Positions 39,290 to 47,731 are shown, numbered from the stretch's first letter. The stretch is 64,000 nt of DNA from Parcubacteria group bacterium LiPW_15 (GCA_007375645.1 VMER01000003.1:121957-185956); one strand, 5' to 3'. The notes: generated by a model from the letters alone, not told the origin. Numbers and translations: made by a program.

Positions 39290-40501
39290 TTACCCGCCAG
39301 AACTCAAACGAAGGCGGGCGAAATATTTCTTACCGACGCGGACCACATCCCCATCCTGCGCGAGTATTGTCGCGTGAATATCTCTCTCTATCCTCCCGCC
39401 CACTTCCAGTGCGCCCTGCTCTATCAACCTCTTCGCTTCGCTCTTGCTCTCGGCGACGCCGGAAAGAATGATCAAGTCAACCGGTGATATTTCCGCTTCT
39501 CCCAAAATTAACTCTAGGATATCGTCTGGAATTTCTTTTTTGGAAAAAAGTTTTTCGAAATTTTCTTCCGCGCCGGTCGCTTCCTTTTCTCCGTGATACA
39601 TTCTGACAATTTCGCGAGCCAGTTTTAGCTTATACTTTTTCGGATTCTCGCTGCCCGCAAGGGCTTTTTCATATTCTTTGATCGATTCCTCCGGCACGCG
39701 CGTAGCGAGGGTAAAATATTTTATTATCAAATTATCCGGAAGCGACATTATCTTGCCGAACATATCCTTCGCCTCATCCGTTAAGTTGACTGTGTTGCCC
39801 CAGCTGGAACTCATCTTCCTTCCATCGGTTCCTTCGAGGATCGGGCCGGTAATGACGCTCTGCGGTTTCTGCTTATACGCTTCTTGCATTTTTCTTCCCG
39901 CAAGCAGATTGAATCGCTGGTCGGTTCCGCCAAGCTCCACGTCCGAGCGGATCGCCACCGAGTCATACCCTTGCATTAGAGGGTATAGAAGCTCGCGAAG
40001 AGACACGCGAACGCCGGCATCCAAACGCTTTTTTATATTTTCTCTGGAAATAAAGTCGGAAAGCGAGAAATTATCCGCTTGTGTTCCGATCTCTGCGTAT
40101 TTTAATTTACCTAGCCACTTGCTGTTGCGCTGCACCTCGCACTTGCGTATGTCCAAGATTTTGCCCGCCTGCTTCTCATAATTCTTCATATTCTGTTCGA
40201 CAATTTTCTTGTCGAGCATGGGCCTCTCGCTTTCTTTGTCGGAAGTATCACCGATAACTCCGGTAAAATCGCCGATGATAAAAACTATCTGGTGCCCCAA
40301 GTCCTGAAAATCTTTGAGCTTTAAAAGCGGAATAGATCTGCCCAAATGGATATTGGGACTCGTCGGATCGATGCCGAGCTTTATGCGCAGTCTCTGTCCG
40401 GAAAGCATCGCCTTTTTGAGGTCTTCTTTTCCGATTATTTCTTCCACGCCCCGCGATAGGGCTTTATCTATTAATTTTTCGTCGGTGATAACTTTAGCCA
40501 T
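39290..40501 (-). CDS. tyrS: tyrosyl-tRNA synthetase
   Basis: 403 residues. Class I signature PNIHLGRS (HIGH-like), tyrosine-pocket segment QGYDSVAIRSDVELGGTDQRFNLL, and KMSSS in place of KMSKS. A C-terminal S4 domain (about 335-400) has LIILSGVAESKSEAKRLIEQGALEVGG for tRNA binding. Full length for the TyrZ-like class. A palindrome lies just upstream of the start. Confidence 0.92.
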   Translation of the reverse strand: MAKVITDEKLIDKALSRGVEEIIGKEDLKKAMLSGQRLRIKLGIDPTSPNIHLGRSIPLLKLKDFQDLGHQIVFIIGDFTGVIGDTSDKESERPMLDKKIVEQNMKNYEKQAGKILDIRKCEVQRNSKWLGKLKYAEIGTQADNFSLSDFISRENIKKRLDAGVRVSLRELLYPLMQGYDSVAIRSDVELGGTDQRFNLLAGRKMQEAYKQKPQSVITGPILEGTDGRKMSSSWGNTVNLTDEAKDMFGKIMSLPDNLIIKYFTLATRVPEESIKEYEKALAGSENPKKYKLKLAREIVRMYHGEKEATGAEENFEKLFSKKEIPDDILELILGEAEISPVDLIILSGVAESKSEAKRLIEQGALEVGGRIERDIHATILAQDGDVVRVGKKYFARLRLSSGG

Positions 40502-40509
40502 TTATTTTT

Positions 40510-40528
40510 GACCTATTTTAAATAGGTC
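40510..40528. promoter_or_regulatory. palindrome upstream of tyrS
   Basis: GACCTATT/AATAGGTC with a 3-base spacer, 9 bases before the tyrS ATG and right after a TATAGA -10-like box. It may be an operator or a short leader hairpin. Confidence 0.4.
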
Positions 40529-40557
40529 TATAGATTAGTTTAAGCCGAAAATTGGAT

Positions 40558-40583
40558 AAAAAAAAGGCCGCCCCGAAAGGCGG
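40558..40583 (-). terminator. rho-independent terminator
   Basis: GCCGCC/GGCGGC stem with a six-base loop followed by a T run on the minus strand; nearly the same sequence as the terminator at 40812. Confidence 0.85.
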
Positions 40584-40602
40584 CTGAGAGACACGGGGAG
40601 AA

Positions 40603-40761
40603 CTACGAAGAACTTTCGCCCGGAACAGTGAGCTGGGCCCTCCGCTTCTTGGCGCACTTCCATTCGCGGTAGCCCAGGCAGATGATGGCGCACACGAGGA
40701 TTGCCAGGATGGGCCCCAGGTTTGAGTCGAGCCACTCGAGTCCCGCACCGATGTTCGGCAT
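40603..40761 (-). CDS. small single-span membrane protein, GC-rich accessory gene
   Basis: 52 residues from the ATG at 40761, which has AAGGAGGAAC upstream. One membrane helix (about 14-32, GPILAILVCAIICLG) followed by a basic tail (REWKCAKKRRAQL). Terminator of its own. Likely N-out or N-in inner-membrane protein; function unknown. It and the next gene form an accessory pair with twin terminators. Confidence 0.6.
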   Translation of the reverse strand: MPNIGAGLEWLDSNLGPILAILVCAIICLGYREWKCAKKRRAQLTVPGESSS

Positions 40762-40811
40762 AGGATGTTCCTCCTTCGCTTGGAATCTTCCACAGAATAC
40801 AGTTGGCCGAT

Positions 40812-40841
40812 AAAAAAGAAAAGGCCGCCCCGAAGGGCGGC
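40812..40841 (-). terminator. rho-independent terminator
   Basis: GCCGCCC/GGGCGGC stem with CGAA loop and a T-rich tail on the minus strand. Confidence 0.85.
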
Positions 40842-40861
40842 TGGATCTATGAAGAGCAGGA

Positions 40862-41443
40862 CTATGCGGCTTTCGGGTGAAAAAGTGGGCGGACGAACAA
40901 AAGCGCAACCATCATGCTCTCGATAATCGCGAACATGATTGGTTGAGCCGCTGCCTCCACGGTCCAGGCGGGAACAGCTCCCAAAGCTGCAAGGCAAGAA
41001 ACCCACCAGAGGCCCCAGGCGAATCTGTTTTCGCTCGACGGATCGAGCCATGTCGTTCGGAAGGTCGGGATGGCTCCGAGGAACAAGCTACTCAAGCTCG
41101 CACCAAGAGCAAGCCGCGGATCCACCGAAAGCAGAACAATGCCAACGGCAGCACCGCCAAGACAGATCTTCTCCACCATCGTCCACCCCTTCTTTCCATA
41201 CGGGATGGAAAGGATAAAGATGGTTAGCGCCACAGCGACCGAGGTGGCGATCTGCCAGTTCAGCGTGTGCTCCATGGCCATGGCTTTGAACGTTGTCCCA
41301 TCCAGCGCGAACCAGACGAGCCAGGTGGCCCTGACCGGCTTTGCCCCATCAGCAGAGTGCCGGTCACGCCAAATCGCAACCAGGTAAGGGATGGCGGCCA
41401 CCGCCACCAAGGCACCGGAGATCATCGACAGCGCCTCTTTCAC
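40862..41443 (-). CDS. multi-span membrane protein, possibly PQ-loop-like, GTG start
   Basis: 193 residues from a GTG with AGAGGTG six bases upstream. About six or seven membrane helices; two repeats each have a Pro followed by Arg-x-Thr-Trp (KPVRATWLVWF near 37-47 and PTFRTTWLDP near 126-135), recalling the duplicated PQ-loop/SWEET architecture, which moves sugars or amino acids. The family assignment is tentative. GC-rich codon use and a dedicated terminator mark it as an accessory gene. Confidence 0.55.
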   Translation of the reverse strand: MKEALSMISGALVAVAAIPYLVAIWRDRHSADGAKPVRATWLVWFALDGTTFKAMAMEHTLNWQIATSVAVALTIFILSIPYGKKGWTMVEKICLGGAAVGIVLLSVDPRLALGASLSSLFLGAIPTFRTTWLDPSSENRFAWGLWWVSCLAALGAVPAWTVEAAAQPIMFAIIESMMVALLFVRPLFHPKAA

Positions 41444-41617
41444 TTCACACCTCTTTCTTTTTTCGCAAACCCCGAAGGGTTGTTTCTCAAGGTTGATTCT
41501 GCCGAGAATTATAATTTAAAAATTAAGTTTTGTCAATCCTGTAGTAGAACTTTGGGTTGCGACAAAGGGCGCACTGTAAAATCTAAAATCCGCCCAAAGT
41601 TTCACTACGGGATCAAA

Positions 41618-41645
41618 CAAAAAACAGCTCCGGTTTTGGAGCTGT
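41618..41645 (-). terminator. terminator after clpP
   Basis: ACAGCTCC/GGAGCTGT stem (41624-41631 and 41638-41645) with a T run on the minus strand. It lies beyond the inverted-repeat element at 41677-41800. Confidence 0.8.
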
Positions 41646-41676
41646 TCTCGTATTTGTATTCATTTCTGCCACCTCC

Positions 41677-41800
41677 CTTTTGGGTTTTGCGGGGGTCATC
41701 GGAGCTTCGCCGAGATCGGTCCCAGCGGGGTCGGCGAAGCGAGATACAGGCACAAAATTTCGCTGGAAAATTTTGATGCCGGCCCCGCAAAGGCCAAAAG
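41677..41800. repeat. 124-bp inverted-repeat element
   Basis: The 18-base ends (41677-41694 and 41783-41800) are complementary at 16 positions. The inside carries a GCTTCGCCGA/TCGGCGAAGC palindrome (41704-41740) and an AAAATTT/AAATTTT hairpin. It has no coding capacity and sits between the clpP stop and its terminator; a small non-autonomous element or a folded RNA are both possible. Confidence 0.6.
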
Positions 41801-41803
41801 AAA

Positions 41804-42388
41804 CTATCTCTTGGCTTTGATTATCTCGTCAATGATCCCGTATTTTTTCGCTTCTTCCGGAGTCATGTGAAAATCGCGATCAGAGTCTTTTTCGATTTTA
41901 GCGAACGATTGGCCGGTGTTTTCGGCCAAGAGCTTATTCAGTCTCTCTTTTACCCTCAAAATCTGCTTCGCGGTTATCTCGATATCCGTGGCCTGGCCTC
42001 CGGCCTCCCCCATCACCTGATGGATAAGTATCTCGGAATTCGGCAAAGAAAATCTTTTTCCTTTCGCGCCGCCGGACAATAAAACTGCGCCCATGGAAGC
42101 GGCCATACCTACACAGATCGTGGAAACCTCCGGCTTGATGTGTTGCATCGTGTCGTAGATCGCCATTCCCGCGACAACCGAACCGCCCGGAGAATTAATA
42201 TAGAGCTCGATTCCTTTTTTGGGATCTTCTTTGGCCAAGAATAAGAACTGGGCGATGACGTTATTCGCCACCTCATCGGTTATGACTCCGCCCAAAAAAA
42301 CTATTCTGTCCTTCAAAAGACGGGAATAAATATCGTAGGCTCGCTCACCGTATTGAGATTTCTCTATGACTGTTGGTATTAGATTCAT
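41804..42388 (-). CDS. clpP: ATP-dependent Clp protease proteolytic subunit
   Basis: 194 residues. Catalytic triad Ser98 (GMAASMGAV), His123 (ILIHQVMG) and Asp172 (DSDRDFHM). N-terminal processing region and handle helix are normal length. It forms the 14-mer that degrades proteins fed by ClpX or ClpC, neither in the window. An imperfect inverted repeat (42389-42402 and 42478-42491) in the leader starts right at the ATG. Confidence 0.95.
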   Translation of the reverse strand: MNLIPTVIEKSQYGERAYDIYSRLLKDRIVFLGGVITDEVANNVIAQFLFLAKEDPKKGIELYINSPGGSVVAGMAIYDTMQHIKPEVSTICVGMAASMGAVLLSGGAKGKRFSLPNSEILIHQVMGEAGGQATDIEITAKQILRVKERLNKLLAENTGQSFAKIEKDSDRDFHMTPEEAKKYGIIDEIIKAKR

Positions 42389-42551
42389 CCCGTTAGAAAA
42401 TTTAACAATTTATATTTAATCGACTTGGTTATATTCAATTCCTCTCAACCGCATCTTAACAGGTAGAATGCTTCCCTAATTTTTTAACGGGATTCATCCT
42501 TTTCCCTGATTATACGCCCCTGAATTTGCGTCTTCAACTTCCACGCAATGT

Positions 42552-44960
42552 CTATCCTTCGTGCTTGATCCTCATCGAATAGAACGAGCGCCACACAAAC
42601 ACAACCGAAATCAGGAAAAAGATTCCCGCGAGAATGGCACTCGTCTGACGGGAAAGCGTTATGGCGAGTTCCACCGCAAGCAAACCGAAGAGCGTAGTGA
42701 ATTTGATTATCGGATTCATCGCCACAGACGAAGTGTCTTTGAACGGATCCCCGACCGTATCGCCCACAACGGAAGCAGTGTGCAATTCGGTTCCCTTCTC
42801 CCTGAGTTCGGTCTCTACAACTTTCTTAGCATTGTCCCAAGCTCCTCCGGCGTTAGCCATAAAGATCGCTTGGTAAAGACCGAATATCGCGATAGCGATC
42901 AGATAGCCGATAAAGAAATACGGCTCAACGGAAGCGAAGGCTAAGGTGCTGAAGAATATTCCCATAAAGATATTGAACATTCCCCTCTGCGCGAACTGGG
43001 TGCAGATCTCCACCACCTTCTTGCTGTCTTCGGTCGAAGCCTTGGCGAGCGAATCATCGAGTTTTATTTTTTTCTTAATGAACTCCACGGCTCGATAGGC
43101 TCCGGAAACAACGGCCTGCATGGAGGCGCCGGTAAACCAATAGATGACTGCGCCGCCGGTTACAAGCCCCAAAAGGAAGGGCGGGTGCAAAAGCGAAAGA
43201 TTGGTAACCAATTCCGGCTTCAACCCTTCGGTCAGCACCATAATAATAGAGAAGATCAAAGTGGTCGCCCCGACGACTGCGGTGCCGATCAAAACCGGCT
43301 TAGCGGTCGCCTTAAAGGTATTTCCTGCCCCGTCGTTCTCTTCCAGCAGTTCCTTTCCCTTTTCGAAATCGGGAGTGAAGCCGAAATCTTTTTCTATCTC
43401 CTCCTTAATATTCGGCAAAGTCTCAATCGTCGAAAGCTCGTAAACGGATTGCGCGTTGTCCGTGACCGGACCATAAGAATCCACCGCAATCGTAACCGGG
43501 CCAAGGCCCAAGAAGCCGAAAGCTACAAGGCCGAAAGCGAATACCGCGGGAGCGATCATTATAGTAGAGAGTCCAAGCGCGCTCACTCCGTAAGCCACGC
43601 CCATCAAGGCAACCATAGACAACCCGATCCAGTAGGCGCTCATGTTGCCGGCAATAAGACCGGAGAGGACATTCAAAGACGCGCCCCCCTCGCGGGAAGA
43701 ACTGATTATTTCTTTAACATGCTTGGACTGGGTGGAGGTGAAGAATTTTACGAGCTCCGGTATCAAAGCGCCAGCCAAGGTTCCGCAGCTGATAATGGAC
43801 GCAAGCTTCCACCAAAGAGTTCCATCCCCGAGTTCGGGAATCAAAAGATAAGAAGCAAGATAGGTGGCTAAGATAGAAACTCCGGAAGTTATCCAGACCA
43901 GAACCGTAAGCGGAGCTTCGAAGTTCATCTGGTCCGCGTCTTTGTAGCGCATCTTCGCGATGACCTGATTGATGCCGTAAGAGCCGATGCTCGTCGCGAT
44001 CATCAGGATTCTCATTACGAATATCCAGACCAAAAGCTGGGCCTGAATGACCGGGCTTGTGACGGCAAGGAGAATAAAAGTGATAAGCGCAACTCCGGTT
44101 ACACCGTAAGTTTCGAAACCATCCGCGGTCGGCCCGACGGAATCTCCGGCGTTGTCTCCCACACAATCCGCGATGACTCCGGGATTTCTCGCATCATCTT
44201 CTTTAATTCCGAAAATTATTTTCATAAGATCCGAACCGATGTCCGCGATCTTGGTGAAAATTCCTCCGGCTACGCGCAAAGCCGCGGCGCCCAAAGATTC
44301 ACCGATGGCAAATCCGATAAGGCACGCGCCCGCGTAACTCCCCGGAACAAAAAGCAAAATGCCAAGCATGAGGATTAGCTCGATGCTGATCAAAAGTGCG
44401 CCGACGCTCATCCCGGCTTTTATCGGAATTTCATAGGTCGGATACGGCTTACCCTTGAGGCTCGCGAATGAAGTTCTGGAGTTGGCAAAAGTGTTGATGC
44501 GGATCCCGAACCAGGCCACGGAGTAGCTGCCCAAAATTCCCAAAATACTAAACAGCAAAATGGTCACAACCCGGATAGCATCATATTCTCTGAGATATCC
44601 GAAGTAGGTGATGATAATGACTCCGATAAATGCCTCGAGCAGTATCAAAAACTTTCCCTGGGTAATAAGATAAGTTTTGCAGGTTTCATAAATAAGTTCC
44701 GAAACCTCTTTCATTGACTTGTGAACCGGCAGCTTTTTAAGCTTCAAAAAAACCAGGAGGCCGAATCCCATTCCCAAGAGACACACCACTATTCCCCAAA
44801 GAAGCAGATTGTAACCGCTGATTCCCAAGAAGGAAACTGTTTTCAAATTCGGGAGTATCAGATCCGCCTCGCTTGCATGCGCGGCAAACGGCATCGCGGC
44901 CGAGAGCGCTCCGCCGAGTGCCGCTAAAGATCCAATTAACGCTTTTTTCACTCTATTCAT
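42552..44960 (-). CDS. hppA: membrane-bound proton-pumping pyrophosphatase
   Basis: 802 residues, about 16 membrane helices. Substrate-binding motif DNAGDSVGPTADGFE and a second acidic motif DTVGDPFKDTSSVAMN are intact. The segment GNTFKATAK has Lys at the position that distinguishes potassium-independent enzymes (Ala in potassium-dependent ones), so it is predicted to pump protons without K+. It couples pyrophosphate hydrolysis to an ion gradient, useful for a fermentative cell without a full respiratory chain. Confidence 0.92.
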   Translation of the reverse strand: MNRVKKALIGSLAALGGALSAAMPFAAHASEADLILPNLKTVSFLGISGYNLLLWGIVVCLLGMGFGLLVFLKLKKLPVHKSMKEVSELIYETCKTYLITQGKFLILLEAFIGVIIITYFGYLREYDAIRVVTILLFSILGILGSYSVAWFGIRINTFANSRTSFASLKGKPYPTYEIPIKAGMSVGALLISIELILMLGILLFVPGSYAGACLIGFAIGESLGAAALRVAGGIFTKIADIGSDLMKIIFGIKEDDARNPGVIADCVGDNAGDSVGPTADGFETYGVTGVALITFILLAVTSPVIQAQLLVWIFVMRILMIATSIGSYGINQVIAKMRYKDADQMNFEAPLTVLVWITSGVSILATYLASYLLIPELGDGTLWWKLASIISCGTLAGALIPELVKFFTSTQSKHVKEIISSSREGGASLNVLSGLIAGNMSAYWIGLSMVALMGVAYGVSALGLSTIMIAPAVFAFGLVAFGFLGLGPVTIAVDSYGPVTDNAQSVYELSTIETLPNIKEEIEKDFGFTPDFEKGKELLEENDGAGNTFKATAKPVLIGTAVVGATTLIFSIIMVLTEGLKPELVTNLSLLHPPFLLGLVTGGAVIYWFTGASMQAVVSGAYRAVEFIKKKIKLDDSLAKASTEDSKKVVEICTQFAQRGMFNIFMGIFFSTLAFASVEPYFFIGYLIAIAIFGLYQAIFMANAGGAWDNAKKVVETELREKGTELHTASVVGDTVGDPFKDTSSVAMNPIIKFTTLFGLLAVELAITLSRQTSAILAGIFFLISVVFVWRSFYSMRIKHEG

Positions 44961-45000
44961 ATGTTTTGGTTTTAAATTTGTTTTTATTTTATTCTGCCGG

Positions 45001-46209
45001 TTAGTCGTAGGAGGCTTTCGGCTCTTCGTCCTCCACGGGGGCTACTTCATCTACCGGAGCATCAGCCACTCCGCCCTCCTGAACTTCTTCCGGTCTCGTC
45101 TGGGAACGCACATCTATTCTCCAGCCGGTCAGCTTCGCAGCCATGCGGACATTTTGTCCTCCGCGGCCGATAGCCAAGGAGAGCTGGTCTTCCGGAACAT
45201 AAACGCGGGCCTCGTGATGATCGAAAACTTCCACGGATTCCACCTTGGCGGGAGAGAGAGAATTAGCGATGAATTTCTCCGGCTCCTCGGACCACTCTAT
45301 AATATCTATCTTTTCCTGACCGAGTTCGTTGTTGACCGCCATCACGCGAGTTCCGCGCTGACCGACGCAAGCGCCGATCGGATCGACTCCCGCGGCGTTC
45401 GAGGCCACTGCTAATTTTGTGCGGCTGCCCGGCTCGCGGGTTATGGCTTTTATCTCCACGGTGCCGTCGGCGATTTCCGGAACTTCCATCTCAAAAAGTT
45501 TGCTAACAAATTTCGGATGAGACCTCGAAAGAATTATTCCCGGCAAACGGGTATCTTCCTGCACAGCCAGAACGAAGAACCTTAATCTCTCGCTCGGACG
45601 ATAATGCTCTCCCGGAATAGTCTCGTTCGCGAACATAACTCCGATCGCGCGGCCAAGATCAATATAGACATGTCCCCTTTCAAAACGCTGTACAATGCCG
45701 GAGACTATCTGGCCTTCTTTTCCTCTCCATTCGCCCAAGATAGATTCGCGCTCCGACTCGCGCAATTTTTGCACGATGGTTTGCTTGGCGATCTGCGCGG
45801 CAATGCGGCCGAAATCTTCTTTTAAGGGAAGCGGGAAAGATATCTCTTCTCCAGACTCGGCATCCTTTTTAATTTTTTTTGCGTCTGCCAAAAAAATATG
45901 GCGCTCTTCGTTGTAACGCGGGAGCTTAGGCTCTTCGCCTTCTTCTGTTGGCGTTTCCGGAATTTCTTCTTCGCCTTCTTCCACCACGCGCACCTCGTCG
46001 GGCGCTACCACGGTCTTCACCTGGAAAAACTTCATATCTCCGGTTTCGAGATCCAACTTCGCACGGATGACCTCTCCCCTTTCGCGATACTCTTTTTTAT
46101 AAGCCGCGGCCAAAGAGGCCTCGATCGCCTCGAGCACCTGTTCCGGCTGCAAACCTTTTTCATCGGCGACCTGTTTCAGCGCCTTGGTTAATTCTTTTAT
46201 CTCGAACAT
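45001..46209 (-). CDS. nusA: transcription elongation/termination factor NusA
   Basis: 402 residues. N-terminal RNA-polymerase-binding domain (MFEIKELTKALKQVADEKG), an acidic insert, S1 domain (about 165-235, GQIVSGIVQRFERGHVYIDLG) and two KH domains (GACVGQRGTRVMAV and LAIGRGGQNVRMA). The C-terminal tail is acidic and short, without the AR repeats of proteobacteria. It modulates pausing and Rho-independent termination. Confidence 0.93.
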   Translation of the reverse strand: MFEIKELTKALKQVADEKGLQPEQVLEAIEASLAAAYKKEYRERGEVIRAKLDLETGDMKFFQVKTVVAPDEVRVVEEGEEEIPETPTEEGEEPKLPRYNEERHIFLADAKKIKKDAESGEEISFPLPLKEDFGRIAAQIAKQTIVQKLRESERESILGEWRGKEGQIVSGIVQRFERGHVYIDLGRAIGVMFANETIPGEHYRPSERLRFFVLAVQEDTRLPGIILSRSHPKFVSKLFEMEVPEIADGTVEIKAITREPGSRTKLAVASNAAGVDPIGACVGQRGTRVMAVNNELGQEKIDIIEWSEEPEKFIANSLSPAKVESVEVFDHHEARVYVPEDQLSLAIGRGGQNVRMAAKLTGWRIDVRSQTRPEEVQEGGVADAPVDEVAPVEDEEPKASYD

Positions 46210-46259
46210 CTCGCTATTAAATTTTATTTTTGAGGCCGTTCGACACGGCCCCTTATTCG

Positions 46260-46284
46260 AAAAAAGTCCCGCCTCGGCGGAACT
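46260..46284 (-). promoter_or_regulatory. terminator-like hairpin in the nusA leader
   Basis: Minus strand AGTTCCGCC/GGCGGGACT stem (one G-U) followed by TTTTTT, between the nusA promoter and start codon. It could attenuate nusA transcription in response to NusA level. Confidence 0.5.
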
Positions 46285-46298
46285 TCGTGAACAAAAAC

Positions 46299-46326
46299 AT
46301 CATACGCTTTTTGTATTAAAAGTCAA
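46299..46326 (-). promoter_or_regulatory. nusA promoter
   Basis: Minus strand TTGACT (46321-46326), 16-base spacer, TATGAT (46299-46304). The leader is about 85 nt, unusually long for a housekeeping gene here. Confidence 0.6.
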
Positions 46327-46354
46327 CAATATATAGTGGATGAGTTTGAACACA

Positions 46355-46381
46355 ATAAAAAGCGGCCCCCAAGAGGGGCCG
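46355..46381 (-). terminator. rho-independent terminator
   Basis: CGGCCCC/GGGGCCG stem with five-base loop followed by CTTTTTATT on the minus strand. Confidence 0.85.
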
Positions 46382-46411
46382 GAACGGAAAGGAGGAGCGT
46401 TAGTCGAGGCA

Positions 46412-46675
46412 TCAATCGCCGGTGTCGCAGTGGCAGGCCCAGGGGGCACCGCTCCACCGCGAACCCTGCTCGTTCCGGGCGACCGCCCACCACCCGGTGG
46501 GCTTCGGTGTCTCGCGACTGCGGTCGACGCCGCAGCGCTCGCACCGAGCCTCGGCCCGGTGGAACTCGGGATGCCAGAGCTCGTTTCGCTCGTCGGGAGG
46601 ACACGCTTCGCGCGCCTCCTCCTCGGTCCTGAACGGCCCGCGGTGGTACCCGCGATGTTCGATTGCTACGCTCAT
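46412..46675 (-). CDS. small Cys-rich hypothetical protein, GC-rich accessory gene
   Basis: 87 residues from the ATG at 46675, with AAGGAG 8 bases upstream. Cys positions (EACPPD, RCERCGVDRS and WACHCDTG) could make a small zinc-binding knuckle, of which CERC and CHC are the clearest parts. No signal peptide. The leader is about 118 nt from a consensus promoter at 46799-46827, and a terminator follows. Function unknown. Confidence 0.55.
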   Translation of the reverse strand: MSVAIEHRGYHRGPFRTEEEAREACPPDERNELWHPEFHRAEARCERCGVDRSRETPKPTGWWAVARNEQGSRWSGAPWACHCDTGD

Positions 46676-46798
46676 CTCTGTTCTCCTTCTCCCTTTCAGG
46701 ATTCTGGCAATTTTTGGGCAACCCCGCACCACAAACGATCAGAATTCTGAAAAGGAGATTGGTTTGCTAAAAGAACTGTTAAACCCTGTGACCCGGAG

Positions 46799-46827
46799 AG
46801 TATAGCACATTATACATATTCTGTCAA
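46799..46827 (-). promoter_or_regulatory. consensus sigma-70 promoter of the Cys-rich protein gene
   Basis: Minus strand TTGACA (46822-46827), 17-base spacer ending in TGC, TATACT (46799-46804). Confidence 0.8.
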
Positions 46828-46835
46828 TAGTCGCT

Positions 46836-47225
46836 CTATGCGATATTCGGATAAAATCTCGCGGAGCTTTCGCCGTCCTTTTCTTCGATCTTTATTGCCA
46901 AAAGATCCAACTGACAATCCCCTGCAAGTTCCGGATGCGAGCCCATATACCAGTCAGCCATTTTCTTCATTTTTTGGAGCTTCGCCCGGGAGAGATTGTC
47001 CTCGGGCTCCATACCCGACCAATCCGCATAACCGGCCGAGATGGTTTTGACCTCCACAAAGTGGATGACCCCACCCCCATCGCTCGCCAGGACATCTATC
47101 TCCCCGAATTTCTCCCGAATATTTCGGCCAAGAATTTTGTGCCCAAGCCCAACCAGGTATTTGGCCGCCAAATCCTCTCCGCGCTGACCGAGTGATTTTT
47201 CTTCAGGATTTAGTGTTGAGCGCAT
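46836..47225 (-). CDS. YraN-like (UPF0102) endonuclease-fold protein
   Basis: 129 residues from the ATG at 47225; an in-frame ATG 12 codons further upstream is less likely. The restriction-endonuclease-like core is present: GQRGEDLAAKYLVGLGHKILGRNIR, then GEIDVLASDGG and IHFVEVKT, giving the D-(E/Q)xK catalytic signature (Asp in EIDVLA; EVK). Family members accompany RNase HII and DNA-uptake genes, and here comM and a HEG lie close by. Biological role unproved. Confidence 0.8.
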   Translation of the reverse strand: MRSTLNPEEKSLGQRGEDLAAKYLVGLGHKILGRNIREKFGEIDVLASDGGGVIHFVEVKTISAGYADWSGMEPEDNLSRAKLQKMKKMADWYMGSHPELAGDCQLDLLAIKIEEKDGESSARFYPNIA

Positions 47226-47248
47226 ACACACTAATGATATAATCATTA

Positions 47249-47264
47249 TGTAAATCAGCAAACA
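47249..47264 (+). repeat. 16-bp direct repeat, copy 1
   Basis: TGTAAATCAGCAAACA ends on the A of the endonuclease ATG. Copies 2 and 3 follow the gene at 47732 and 47763. Confidence 0.85.
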
Positions 47265-47728
47265 TGCCCAAACAAATCCAAAAAATATCTCACGACTATA
47301 TAAGGGGCCTCGTCGACGGTGAGGGCTGTTTCACTTTTTGCACAACCAAATACATAACCGCAAGCGGCAAGACCGTGATTAAGAAAATCCCGACCTTTTC
47401 GATAGCGATGAACGAGCGCGATCTACCCCTGATTCTGGCGGTGCGGGACGGCCTGGGATTAAAAAATAAAATCTATACAAACAAAAACAATCACCATCGG
47501 GATGGCTACAAAAGAGGTAAATTGTCGATGCTTATTGTTCGAGAGTTCGGAAATCTTAAAAATGTAGTTGTGCCATTTTTTTACAAAAAACTGCATGGCT
47601 ATAAAGGAACGCAATTCTCGGATTGGCTGGAGGCAATAGGAAACGATCCAGATGTTCCGGAAAGCTTTAAGTTTATCTATAAAATTTATAAAGCCGGCTT
47701 TTATGACAAAAATCCAAAATTTGAATAA
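47264..47728 (+). CDS. LAGLIDADG homing endonuclease, free-standing
   Basis: 154 residues. YIRGLVDGEGCFTF is the single LAGLIDADG motif (GLVDGEG), which places the catalytic acid at the domain centre; it would work as a homodimer. It is basic and short, as in single-motif enzymes, and is not inside a recognisable intron or intein. The gene is bracketed by identical 16-bp repeats, as if it had inserted in a repeated target. AT-richer than its surroundings. Confidence 0.82.
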   Translation: MPKQIQKISHDYIRGLVDGEGCFTFCTTKYITASGKTVIKKIPTFSIAMNERDLPLILAVRDGLGLKNKIYTNKNNHHRDGYKRGKLSMLIVREFGNLKNVVVPFFYKKLHGYKGTQFSDWLEAIGNDPDVPESFKFIYKIYKAGFYDKNPKFE

Positions 47729-47731
47729 CTT

